Shown in pieces: positions 42,742-51,255 of a DNA stretch of 64,000 nt. A program made the position numbers and the translations under genes. The stretch covers positions 62,001-126,000 of the forward strand of contig NZ_WNXY01000004.1 in the NCBI RefSeq assembly GCF_009733815.1, read 5' to 3'. This DNA comes from Pseudactinotalea suaedae (GTDB lineage: Bacteria; Actinomycetota; Actinomycetes; Actinomycetales; Beutenbergiaceae). Position 1 is the first letter of the stretch. Each line of letters begins with the position of its first letter. The notes under the pieces were generated by a model. The model had not been told where the DNA came from. It made no database searches and worked only from the letters and a program-made list of their open reading frames with translations.

Positions 42742-44265
42742 ATGTTCATCTTCCTCCTTCAGATCCGGCACATGGTGGGCGGCCACCCCGAGGTCTACAT
42801 GTTCGCCGTGTACTCGGCGCTGATCTGGTTGGTGTGGGGGATCAAGACGTTGCTGTCGCGTCGCTACCGACCCTTCACCGGGACCTTCACGGGCACCACC
42901 AGCGTCGTCGTCCCGGTCGTCGACGAGCCGCTGGACCTGTTCCGTGACGTGCTGCGGCGCATGGTGGACCAGCGCCCCGGCGAGATCATCGTGGTCATCA
43001 ACGGCGCCCGGAACCCCGGGCTGGAGGAGGTCTGCGAGGAGTTCGCACCGTTGGTGCGCTGGGTCCACACCCCGATCCCCGGCAAGCGCAACGCCGTCAA
43101 GGTCGGCACCGTGCTGTCCACCGGCGAGATCACGGTCCTGGTGGACAGCGACACCGTGTGGACCGACGGCACCCTCGTCGAGCTGCTCCGCCCCTTCGCC
43201 GAGCCGTCCGTCGGCGGCGTCACGACCCGGCAGCGCATCCTCGAGCCCGAGCGCTCGTGGATCACCCGCTGGGCCGACTGGCTCGAGAACTCGCGCGCGC
43301 TCTACGCGATGCCTGCGCAGAGCGTCCTCGGACAGGTGGGGTGTCTGCCGGGTCGCACGATCGCGTTCCGCCGCAGCATCCTCATGCGCGTCATGGACGC
43401 CTTCATGACCGAACGGTTCATGGGTGTCTTCCTCGAGGTCAGCGACGACCGCACGCTCACGAACCTCACGCTGAAGGCGGGCTACCGCACCGTCTACCAG
43501 CACACCAGCCTCGTCTACACCGACGCACCCCTGCACGTGCCGAAGCTGTTCAAGCAGCAGCTGCGGTGGGCGCGCGGCAGCCAGTACAACACCCTGCGGA
43601 TGCTGCCGTGGATGCTCGGTCACGCACCCGTGCTGGCGTTCTTCTTCATCATGGACATCCTGCTGCCGTTCCTGCTCGCCGGGGTGATCGGCGGCTGGGT
43701 GTACCGCGCCACGGTGGGAGCCGGCTACAACTTCTATGAGGGGATCCTGTCCGAGTACGGGCTGGGCAGCGGTGTCGCGATGGTGCTGGGCCTGATGGTC
43801 GTGTCCTCGGTGCTGTCGATGGCGCTGCGGCAGATGCGGCACCTGGCCGAGAAGCCCGGCGACTTCTTCCGGCTACCGATCTTCATCATCGTCTCCACGA
43901 CGTTCCTGATGCCGATCCGCATCCTCGGCTTCTTCCGGATGGGCCACGCCAGCGGATGGGGGACGCGGTCGGGCGCCTATGCGGGCGGGACCGCCAACGA
44001 CGAGCTCGTCGACCAGCTGGCCGCCGAGGACGAGCCCGCCGTCAGGAGCGCAGCGGCGGACTCGGACGAACGCCTGCTCGCCGGGCTGGGGTTCGAGGCC
44101 GCACCACACACCCAGGGCGCTGTGGCGGTCTCCCCACGCCGTGCTGCTCGCGCCCGCGTCGCCGCTCCCGCACCACGACCCTCCCGGCGACTCAACCCCA
44201 AGGCGGCGTGGCCGTATCTCGTCGGCACCGCGCTTCTCACGATCCAGGGAGCCCTCATTGTCTGA
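42742..44265 (+). CDS. Membrane family-2 glycosyltransferase (processive synthase type)
   Basis: Likely polysaccharide synthase of the hyaluronan/cellulose-synthase type. The 507-residue protein has an N-terminal membrane segment (about 8-32), a GT-A catalytic domain with LVDSDTVW (DxD at 135-137), the acceptor acid in EVSDDRTLTN, and the processive QxxRW motif QQLRW at 272-276. Three or more C-terminal membrane segments follow (from about 290, 345, 380). A cytosolic low-complexity stretch and one last hydrophobic segment (WPYLVGTALLTIQGALIV) end it. ATG at 42742 is preferred, with GAGG 5 nt upstream; ATG at 42724 is possible. Translationally coupled to the GH26-type gene. Confidence 0.88.
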   Translation: MFIFLLQIRHMVGGHPEVYMFAVYSALIWLVWGIKTLLSRRYRPFTGTFTGTTSVVVPVVDEPLDLFRDVLRRMVDQRPGEIIVVINGARNPGLEEVCEEFAPLVRWVHTPIPGKRNAVKVGTVLSTGEITVLVDSDTVWTDGTLVELLRPFAEPSVGGVTTRQRILEPERSWITRWADWLENSRALYAMPAQSVLGQVGCLPGRTIAFRRSILMRVMDAFMTERFMGVFLEVSDDRTLTNLTLKAGYRTVYQHTSLVYTDAPLHVPKLFKQQLRWARGSQYNTLRMLPWMLGHAPVLAFFFIMDILLPFLLAGVIGGWVYRATVGAGYNFYEGILSEYGLGSGVAMVLGLMVVSSVLSMALRQMRHLAEKPGDFFRLPIFIIVSTTFLMPIRILGFFRMGHASGWGTRSGAYAGGTANDELVDQLAAEDEPAVRSAAADSDERLLAGLGFEAAPHTQGAVAVSPRRAARARVAAPAPRPSRRLNPKAAWPYLVGTALLTIQGALIV

Positions 44266-45802
44266 TCACCTCACGACCTGGTGGACCGACGGCAGCACCA
44301 GCCAGGCACGCAAGACGACTATCGCCGCCCTCGTCGTCACGCTCGTGCTGACCGGTGTGAGCGTCCTGGTCTGGACGTCGCCGCAGGCCGCGCTGTCGCG
44401 TCAGGTCCTCGGCACGGTGCTCGATGCGATCGACCCCGAGGAGGACCAGGCCGGCGACGCCGAGCTGCTCGCCGACTACGCAGCGCTGCAGCAGGACCTC
44501 GAGGACCAGGCAGCGACGGCCACCGCCCTGCAGGACGAGGTCGCCGAGCTCGAGGCGGCGCTGGCCACCGCCAACGACGCGCTCGCCTCCTCCCGGGCGG
44601 AGAACTCGAGGCTGTCGACGGAGCTGGGCGGTGGTCCCGGTGCATCCGACCCGCCGACCGGGGACTCCGGCGGGTCAGGTCCTGGCTCCCCCGGTGCCGG
44701 CGATCAGGATCCTGGCTCACCTGCGGCACCCCCGAGCTCCGGAACCGAGGAGCCGACGACCCAGCCACCGGAACCGACCCAGCCGCCGGAGCCGACGGAG
44801 CCGCCCGAGCCCGTGATCACGGCGCCCCCGCTCGCCGAGCTGGTCGCCCCGGAGCTGCCGCAGTACGGCATGTACACCCAGCAGGCACCGTTCAACTGGG
44901 CGACCTACGACGACACCTCCTCACGGGTCGGGGTGCGGCCCAACGTCGTCGGGTACTTCGGCGGGTGGGACAAGGACTTCCGCGCCGACGCCGTCGAGCG
45001 GGCCTGGACCCGCGACACCATGCCGATCCTGACCTGGGAGTCCCGCCCCATCGGGGCCGCCAACAACGTGGTCGAGGAGCCCGAGTACTCGCTGCCGCGG
45101 ATTCTCGCTGGCGACTTCGACGAGTACCTGCACACCTATGCCAGCGACATCGCCGCGCTGGGGCTGCCGCTCGGCATCCGTCTCAACCACGAGATGAACG
45201 GCACCTGGTACCCCTGGAGCGAGACGACCGGCTCGGGCGCCCCGATCAACGGCAACAACCCCGGGGACTACGTGCGGGTGTGGCAGCACGTGCACGACAT
45301 CTTCGAGGCCGAGGGCGCCAACGAGCACGTCGTATGGATCTGGGCACCGAACATCGTCAACAACCTGCCCACCCCGCACCGCACGCCGGAGCACCTGGCC
45401 TCGCTGTACCCCGGTGACGACTACGTCGACTGGGTCGGGCTCTCCGGCTACCTGCGCCCGCCCTACCGGCAGGACCAGACCTGGACGTTCGACTACACGT
45501 TCGGTCAGAGCCTGGACCAGCTGCGTGACCTCACCGACAAGCCGATCTTCCTGGCCGAGGTCGGCGCGTCGGAGACCGGCGGCCACAAACCCGCCTGGGT
45601 CACCTCGTTCTTCGACGCGCTCGCCGAGCCCGAGAACGACGACGTCATCGGGTTCGCCTGGTTCAACCTCGCGATCACCACCTACGTCGAGGGGCAACGC
45701 ACCACCAACGACTGGCGGATCGACTCCCGCTCCGACACCTTGCAGGCCTTCCGTGACGGTTTGCTCGACCCCGAGCTCGGCTACCAGCTCCAGCCCTACT
45801 AG
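44258..45802 (+). CDS. Membrane-anchored GH26-type glycoside hydrolase
   Basis: A 514-residue protein with a short cytosolic N-terminus, one membrane anchor (about 22-42), a periplasm-facing coiled coil (about 72-125), Gly/Ser- and Pro/Glu/Thr-rich linkers, and a GH26-like barrel (about 205-505). The acid/base is Glu312 in LNHEMNGTWYPW and the nucleophile Glu434 in LAEVGASE. GH26 enzymes cut beta-1,4-mannan, beta-1,3-xylan or mixed beta-glucans. The TTG start at 44258 is supported by AGGGAG 6 nt upstream and overlaps the synthase stop. It probably trims or releases the polymer made by the preceding synthase. Confidence 0.88.
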   Translation: MSDHLTTWWTDGSTSQARKTTIAALVVTLVLTGVSVLVWTSPQAALSRQVLGTVLDAIDPEEDQAGDAELLADYAALQQDLEDQAATATALQDEVAELEAALATANDALASSRAENSRLSTELGGGPGASDPPTGDSGGSGPGSPGAGDQDPGSPAAPPSSGTEEPTTQPPEPTQPPEPTEPPEPVITAPPLAELVAPELPQYGMYTQQAPFNWATYDDTSSRVGVRPNVVGYFGGWDKDFRADAVERAWTRDTMPILTWESRPIGAANNVVEEPEYSLPRILAGDFDEYLHTYASDIAALGLPLGIRLNHEMNGTWYPWSETTGSGAPINGNNPGDYVRVWQHVHDIFEAEGANEHVVWIWAPNIVNNLPTPHRTPEHLASLYPGDDYVDWVGLSGYLRPPYRQDQTWTFDYTFGQSLDQLRDLTDKPIFLAEVGASETGGHKPAWVTSFFDALAEPENDDVIGFAWFNLAITTYVEGQRTTNDWRIDSRSDTLQAFRDGLLDPELGYQLQPY

Positions 45803-45898
45803 ATCCGAGGTCCGACCATGCCGCCACGCAACCTCCGCCGCCTCCGTGCACACCGCCCGCCACCCGCCGCGCACCACCGACCGCACCCAGGAGAGACC

Positions 45899-47293
45899 AT
45901 GACCGCAACCAGCAGCACCCCGTCCGCACCTCCCGCCATCAGCGTCATCGGGACCGGATACCTCGGCGCCACCCACGCCGCCGCGATGGCCGAGCTCGGG
46001 TTCACCGTGACGGGCGCCGACACCGACCCCGCGAAGGTGGACGCCCTCGCCCGCGGTGACGTGCCGTTCTACGAGCCCGGGCTGCCGGAGCTCCTCCGGC
46101 GGCACACCGAGACGGCTCGGCTGAGCTTCACCTCGAGCATCTCCGAGGCCGTGGCCGCCGCGGACGTGCACTTCATCTGCGTGGGCACCCCGCAGCAGCG
46201 GGGCAGCAACGCCGCCGACCTGTCCGCCGTCGAGGCCGCGACGCTGGCGGTGGCGCGGGCCATGACCCACGACGGCCTGATCGTCGGCAAGTCCACGGTG
46301 CCGATGGGCACCGCCGCTCGACTCCGCACGCTCGCCCAGGCCGCGGCCCCGGACGGCGTCCACGTCGATCTGGTGTGGAACCCCGAGTTCCTCCGCGAGG
46401 GCAAGGCGGTCGAGGACACCCTGCACCCGGACCGGATCGTGCTGGGCAGCGTCGCGGGGGCCGACCTCGGACCGCTGCTGGAGATCTACGCGACGCCGCT
46501 CGGCGCGGGCACCCCGCTGATCCGGTGCGACCTGCCGACGGCGGAGCTCGTCAAGGTGAGCGCCAACGCCTTCCTCGCCACGAAGATCTCGTTCATCAAC
46601 GCGATCGCCGAGGTGTGCGAGTCGGCGGGCGCCGATGTCGCCGTGCTCGCCGACGCCCTCGGGCACGACGCCCGCATCGGCCGGCAGTTCCTCGACGCCG
46701 GGCTCGGGTTCGGCGGCGGCTGCCTGCCCAAGGACATCCGCGCGCTCGCGCACCGGGCGGGCGAGCTCGGCGCGGGCCGAGCCGCCGCGCTGCTGCAGCA
46801 GGTCGACGAGATCAACATGGCCCAGCGGCAGCGGGTCATCGACACGGTGCTGCAGGTGTGCGGCGGCTCCGTGCTCAACCGACGCATCGGCGTGCTCGGT
46901 GCCGCGTTCAAGCCGTTGACCGACGACGTCCGCGACTCGCCCGCGCTCAACGTAGCGGCGGCGCTGCACCTGCGTGGCGCTCAGGTCGTGGTGTTCGACC
47001 CGCAGGCACGCGCGACCGCACAGCGGCAGTTCCCGACCCTGACGTTCGGGGGCTCGGTCACCGAGGCGGTGACGGATGCCGACGCCGTGCTCGTGCTCAC
47101 CGAGTGGAACGAGTTCACGTCGATGGACCCGGCCGCGCTGGCCGCGCTGGTGAGCAGCCCCACAGTCGTCGATGCCCGCCACTGCCTCGACGCCGAACGC
47201 TGGCGCGCGGCGGGCTGGCAGGTGCACGGGCTCGCGCCCGCCGGGCACGCGCCGGCCCCGCTGCGAGCAGCCGACGCCCTCACGCCCGTCTGA
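45899..47293 (+). CDS. ugd: UDP-glucose/GDP-mannose dehydrogenase family (probable UDP-glucose 6-dehydrogenase)
   Basis: Four-electron oxidation of UDP-glucose to UDP-glucuronate. The 464-residue protein has the N-terminal NAD domain (VIGTGYLGATHAAAMAELG), FICVGTPQ, the KSTVPMGT motif, WNPEFLREGKAVED and catalytic Cys275 in GFGGGCLPKD. The C-terminal UDP-binding domain shows VLGAAFKPLTDDVRDSPAL. GDP-mannose as substrate cannot be excluded. ATG at 45899 has AGGAG upstream. Last gene of the plus-strand cassette; it would supply a uronic acid donor to the GT2 synthase. Confidence 0.92.
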   Translation: MTATSSTPSAPPAISVIGTGYLGATHAAAMAELGFTVTGADTDPAKVDALARGDVPFYEPGLPELLRRHTETARLSFTSSISEAVAAADVHFICVGTPQQRGSNAADLSAVEAATLAVARAMTHDGLIVGKSTVPMGTAARLRTLAQAAAPDGVHVDLVWNPEFLREGKAVEDTLHPDRIVLGSVAGADLGPLLEIYATPLGAGTPLIRCDLPTAELVKVSANAFLATKISFINAIAEVCESAGADVAVLADALGHDARIGRQFLDAGLGFGGGCLPKDIRALAHRAGELGAGRAAALLQQVDEINMAQRQRVIDTVLQVCGGSVLNRRIGVLGAAFKPLTDDVRDSPALNVAAALHLRGAQVVVFDPQARATAQRQFPTLTFGGSVTEAVTDADAVLVLTEWNEFTSMDPAALAALVSSPTVVDARHCLDAERWRAAGWQVHGLAPAGHAPAPLRAADALTPV

Positions 47294-47296
47294 CCC

Positions 47297-47327
47297 CGGC
47301 TCCTCACGGTCGGGGGGTGCGGAGCCG
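47297..47327. terminator. Hairpin between ugd and topA
   Basis: CGGCTCC (47297-47303) pairs with GGAGCCG (47321-47327) in the 40-bp gap between two convergent genes. The loop is long and alternative G-run pairings exist. Confidence 0.4.
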
Positions 47328-47333
47328 ACACGG

Positions 47334-50042
47334 TCAGCTCTTCTTGGTCGTCTTCTTCGTCGTGGTCCGCTTCGCTCCGCGAGCCGGTCGCTTCGCGGGG
47401 CCGGCGGCACGCTTCTCCGCGAGGATCTCGTAGGCGCGCTCCTGGGTGAGCGTCTCCAGCGGGTCGTCCTTGCGGAGCGTGGCGTTGGTCGCACCGTCGG
47501 TCACGTACGGACCGAACCGGCCGTCCTTGACCACGACGGGCTTGCCCGAGACCGGGTCCTCCCCGAACTCGGCCAGCGGCGGCTTGGCGGTGCCGGCGCC
47601 GCGACCGCGCTTGGGCTGGGCGTAGATCTCCAGCGCCTGCTCGAGCGTGATGTCGAACAGCTGCTGCTCGGACTCCAGGCTCCGGGAGTCGGTGCCCTTC
47701 TTCAGGTACGGCCCGTACCGCCCGTTCTGCGCGGTGATCTCGACCTGCTTGGCCTCATCACCCTCGCCCTCGGTCACGGTCCCGACGACGCGGGGCAGCG
47801 ACAGCAGCTTGAGCGCGGTCTCCAGGTCGACGCTCTCGACCGACATGTCCTTGAACAACGACGCCGTGCGCGGCTTGGCCTTGGCGGCCTTGCCCTTGCC
47901 CTTCTTCGGCTTCTCGTCCTCGGCGGCCTCGGGCAGCACCTCGGTCACGTAGGGGCCGAAGCGACCGTTCTTGACGACGATCTCGTGCCCGGTGGCCGGG
48001 TCGGCGCCGAGCTGGCGGCCGTCGTCGCCGGTGGTGGCGGCCTCGGCCATCAGCTCACGGGCACGCTCGGGGGTCAGCTCGTCAGGGGCCAGGTCCTCGG
48101 GCACGCTCGCGCGCGCCGGGGTCTCACCCTCGGGCGCGCCCTCCGGGAGCGGCACCTCCAGGTACGGCCCGTAGCGGCCCACCCGCAGCACGATGCCGTC
48201 GCCCAGCGGGATCGAGTTGACCTCGCGGGCGTCGATGTCGCCGGCATCGGCGACCATGTCCTTCAGGCCCTCATCACCCTCACGGCCGAAGTAGAACCCG
48301 GTCAGCCACTCGACCCGGTCGCGCTCGCCGTGGGCGATCGAGTCGAGATCGGCCTCCATGCCGGCGGTGAAGTCGTAGTCGACCAGCCGGCCGTAGTTCT
48401 CCTCGAGCAGCCGGATCACGGCGAACGCCAGCCAGGTCGGCACCAGCGCCTGGCCGCGCCGGTCCACGTAGCCGCGGTCGGTGATGGTGGAGATCGTGGA
48501 GGCGTAGGTGCTCGGTCGCCCGATCCCCCGCTCTTCGAGCGCCTTCACCAGGCTCGCCTCGGTGTAGCGGGGCGGCGGCGAGGTCTCGTGCCCCTCGGCG
48601 CTCAGCTCCTCGGCCGTCAGCGGTGCGCCCTCGGCGACGTCGGGCAGCCGGGTCTCGTTGTCCGAGGCCTCGCCGTAACGCTCGACGTCGCGGCCCTCCT
48701 CGTACGCGGCCAGGAAGCCGCGGAAGGTGATCACGGTGCCCGAGGCGCCGAACTCGGCGTCGCGCCCGTCCGAGGCCGTCGCAGCCAGCCGGATGGTCGC
48801 CGTCGAACCCTTGGCGTCAGCCATCTGCGAGGCGACGGTGCGCTTCCAGATCAGCTCGTAGAGCCTGAACTGGTCACCGGAGAGCTCGCCGGAGACCTGG
48901 CCGGGGGTGCGGAACGAGTCGCCCGCGGGCCGGATGGCCTCGTGCGCCTCCTGCGCACCCTTGGCCGCCTTGCCGTACACACGCGGCTTCTCCGGGATGA
49001 AATCGGCGCCGTAGAGCTCGGTCGCCTGCCGGCGCGCCGCAGCGATCGCCTGGCTCGACAGCGCCGAGGAGTCGGTCCGCATGTACGTGATGTAGCCGTT
49101 CTCGTACAGCCCCTGCGCGGTGCGCATCGTCTGGTTCGAGCTCCAGCGCAGCTTGCGTGAGGCTTCCTGCTGCAGGGTGGAGGTGGTGAACGGCGCCGCC
49201 GGACGGCGGGTGTAGGGCTTGGTCTCGACCGACCGCACCGCGAAGGGCGCGCTCTCGAGCGCTGCCACCAGCGCGGTCGCGGCGGGCTCATCGAGCGCGA
49301 CGGCACCCTTGGCCTTGAGCGTGCCGTCGTCGGCGAAGTCACGGCCCTGGGCGACCTTGACACCGTCGAGGGTCATCAGCCGGGCGGGGAACGCGGGCGA
49401 GCCCTCGTGGCTGAACTGGCCGCGCAGGTCCCAGTAGGACGCCTTGCGGAACGCCATCCGCTCCCGCTCCCGGTCCACCACCAGCCGGGTCGCGACCGAC
49501 TGCACACGCCCGGCCGAGAGGCCCTGGCGGACCTTGCGCCAGAGCACCGGCGAGATCTCGTAGCCGTACAGCCGGTCGAGGATGCGGCGGGTCTCCTGCG
49601 CGTCGACGAGGCGGTTGTCGAGCTCACGGGTGCTCTCCAGCGCCCGCTGGATCGCCTCGCGGGTGATCTCGTGGAACACCATGCGCTTGACCGGCACCTT
49701 GGGCTTGAGGGTCTCCAGCAGGTGCCAGGCGATCGCCTCGCCCTCGCGGTCCTCATCGGTGGCGAGGTAGAGCTCGTCGGCGTCCTTGAGCAGCTTCTTG
49801 AGCTCGGCGACCTTCTTCTTCTTGTCCGGGTAGACGACGTAGTAGGGGTCGAAGCCACCGTCGACGTCGACGGCGAACTTCTTGTACGGCCCCTTCTTCA
49901 TCTCCGCCGGCAGCTCCGAGGGCTGCGGCAGGTCACGGATGTGGCCGACGCTGGCCTCGACGTCGAAGTCGGACCCCAGGTACCCCGCGATCGTGCGGGC
50001 TTTCGCCGGTGACTCGACGATGACGAGCTTGCGTCCTGCCAC
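47334..50042 (-). CDS. topA: DNA topoisomerase I
   Basis: Type IA enzyme relaxing negative supercoils. The 902-residue protein has the Toprim domain (IVESPAKARTI, TDEDREGEAIAWH) and catalytic Tyr320 in GYITYMRTDSS. The C-terminal part has several TopA_C repeats recognisable by NGRYGPYL, DGRFGPYVT and VGRYGPYLE, and a Lys/Thr-rich tail (KRTTTKKTTKKS) instead of the zinc fingers of E. coli, as in other Actinomycetota; such tails aid DNA binding and processivity. GTG at 50042 has a perfect AAGGAGG ribosome site 6 nt upstream. Confidence 0.97.
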   Translation of the reverse strand: MAGRKLVIVESPAKARTIAGYLGSDFDVEASVGHIRDLPQPSELPAEMKKGPYKKFAVDVDGGFDPYYVVYPDKKKKVAELKKLLKDADELYLATDEDREGEAIAWHLLETLKPKVPVKRMVFHEITREAIQRALESTRELDNRLVDAQETRRILDRLYGYEISPVLWRKVRQGLSAGRVQSVATRLVVDRERERMAFRKASYWDLRGQFSHEGSPAFPARLMTLDGVKVAQGRDFADDGTLKAKGAVALDEPAATALVAALESAPFAVRSVETKPYTRRPAAPFTTSTLQQEASRKLRWSSNQTMRTAQGLYENGYITYMRTDSSALSSQAIAAARRQATELYGADFIPEKPRVYGKAAKGAQEAHEAIRPAGDSFRTPGQVSGELSGDQFRLYELIWKRTVASQMADAKGSTATIRLAATASDGRDAEFGASGTVITFRGFLAAYEEGRDVERYGEASDNETRLPDVAEGAPLTAEELSAEGHETSPPPRYTEASLVKALEERGIGRPSTYASTISTITDRGYVDRRGQALVPTWLAFAVIRLLEENYGRLVDYDFTAGMEADLDSIAHGERDRVEWLTGFYFGREGDEGLKDMVADAGDIDAREVNSIPLGDGIVLRVGRYGPYLEVPLPEGAPEGETPARASVPEDLAPDELTPERARELMAEAATTGDDGRQLGADPATGHEIVVKNGRFGPYVTEVLPEAAEDEKPKKGKGKAAKAKPRTASLFKDMSVESVDLETALKLLSLPRVVGTVTEGEGDEAKQVEITAQNGRYGPYLKKGTDSRSLESEQQLFDITLEQALEIYAQPKRGRGAGTAKPPLAEFGEDPVSGKPVVVKDGRFGPYVTDGATNATLRKDDPLETLTQERAYEILAEKRAAGPAKRPARGAKRTTTKKTTKKS

Positions 50043-50145
50043 GCCTGACCTCCTTCGCGGTGCGTTCTGGCGACCGTGTCGTTGTTCTGCCCCGACGGCG
50101 GCGCTCCCCTGCCGGATGTCGGGTCCGGTGCGCTCTCGGTGCCGG

Positions 50146-50151
50146 ACTGTA
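50146..50151 (-). promoter_or_regulatory. Possible topA -10 box (TACAGT)
   Basis: TACAGT fits TANNNT on the minus strand, 104 nt before the topA start, in a 214-bp gap that holds nothing else I recognise. No clear -35. Confidence 0.3.
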
Positions 50152-50256
50152 CCCGAGCGGCCTGGAACACGTGCCCCGGGGCGCTGGCGAGAGCACTCGC
50201 TCGACGGGCGCCGCGGTTCCCCGGCTGACCCGTGCGGGCCTCACTCTACGGACAGC

Positions 50257-51204
50257 TCAGAGCGGTTGTGACTGCGGCTTCGGGTGGTGGGGGCGCAGGC
50301 GGAGCATCATCGCCTGGGTGAAGAAGGCGACGGCGGCGACCCCGGCGGCCGACCCGAGGAACGCGACCTGGTGACCGAGATCGGTCGTGATGGGCGCCCG
50401 CACCGCGGTCGCGGCGAGCGCGCCCATGCCGAGTGCGAGGCTGAGCGTGCCGAGCACGGTGAGGATCCCCAGCGGCACCTTGACGAGCGCACGAGGCGGG
50501 TTCCCGCCCGACCGTGACTCACCGCCGGAGTGCGCGAGCGCAGCCAGCACCGACTCGGCGAGGAAGTACCACAGGGTCGCGATCAGCATCGCCGCCACGA
50601 CGTCGGAGGCGCGGTGCCAGGCGCCGATCTCGGTCCCGATCATCGTCGAGATGCCCATCGACGCCGAGAGCAGGGCGCCGAGCACGGCGACCGGTGGGCG
50701 CCACCGCACGGGGAGCACCAGCAGCGCGGCGCCGGCGATCGAGGCCGCGACGGTCGCATGACCGGAAGGGAAGGAGTTGTTCGCGATCGAGGACGCGTCC
50801 TCGACCGGCCGCACCAGCAGCGACTGCAGCACCTGCGTGGTCAGGTTGGCGCCGACGATCACCACGATGGCGGCGATCGCGATCGACCAGCGCTTCTGCG
50901 CCAGGGCCACGAGGGCCGCCGCTGCCACCACGATCACCAGGAACGGCACCGAGACGACGCCGAGCATGAGCGCGGTCAGGTCCGACAGGGACTCGCGGGC
51001 GTCCCGCGAGCCGATGCGGGCGGCCTCCTCGACCAGCTGGCCGCGCCTCGTGGTCACGAGCAGCCGCCACGTGATCACGATCAGCAGCAGCGACACGATC
51101 GCGGCGAGCACGGGGGCGAGCACCCCCGGCGGCACCACCCGGCGCGGGCGGGGCGGCTGCACCGCCTCACCGGGTTGCTCGATGACCACGTCGCCCTCGT
51201 TCAC
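50257..51204 (-). CDS. PAP2-family membrane phosphatase
   Basis: A 315-residue polytopic protein with about six membrane segments. The PAP2 catalytic motifs are SFPSGH (His149) and WHRASDVVAA with the nucleophilic histidine; the first motif is represented by SLLVRPVED, lacking a clear lysine. Members dephosphorylate lipid phosphates such as undecaprenyl pyrophosphate or phosphatidate at the membrane surface. The extended N- and C-terminal membrane segments resemble actinobacterial undecaprenyl-PP phosphatases. GTG at 51204 lies 6 nt after TACGGT, so it is probably leaderless. Confidence 0.88.
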   Translation of the reverse strand: MNEGDVVIEQPGEAVQPPRPRRVVPPGVLAPVLAAIVSLLLIVITWRLLVTTRRGQLVEEAARIGSRDARESLSDLTALMLGVVSVPFLVIVVAAAALVALAQKRWSIAIAAIVVIVGANLTTQVLQSLLVRPVEDASSIANNSFPSGHATVAASIAGAALLVLPVRWRPPVAVLGALLSASMGISTMIGTEIGAWHRASDVVAAMLIATLWYFLAESVLAALAHSGGESRSGGNPPRALVKVPLGILTVLGTLSLALGMGALAATAVRAPITTDLGHQVAFLGSAAGVAAVAFFTQAMMLRLRPHHPKPQSQPL

Positions 51205-51210
51205 GCCGAC

Positions 51211-51216
51211 ACCGTA
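51211..51216 (-). promoter_or_regulatory. -10 box (TACGGT) of the leaderless PAP2 transcript
   Basis: TACGGT, then 6 nt, then GTG 51204 on the minus strand. Confidence 0.5.
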
Positions 51217-51255
51217 ACGGTTCGAGCCGGTGCTCGCCGCGCAGCCGTGCCCGGC

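Noticed and set aside
41259-47293. Genomic island of foreign DNA
   Set aside because: No tRNA-flanking repeat, integrase or transposase is seen, and GC content and start usage match the surroundings; an old insertion or lineage-specific expansion is more likely.
44921-47494. Minus-strand open frame of 857 codons
   Set aside because: Antisense to the GH26-type gene and ugd, both with intact catalytic motifs.
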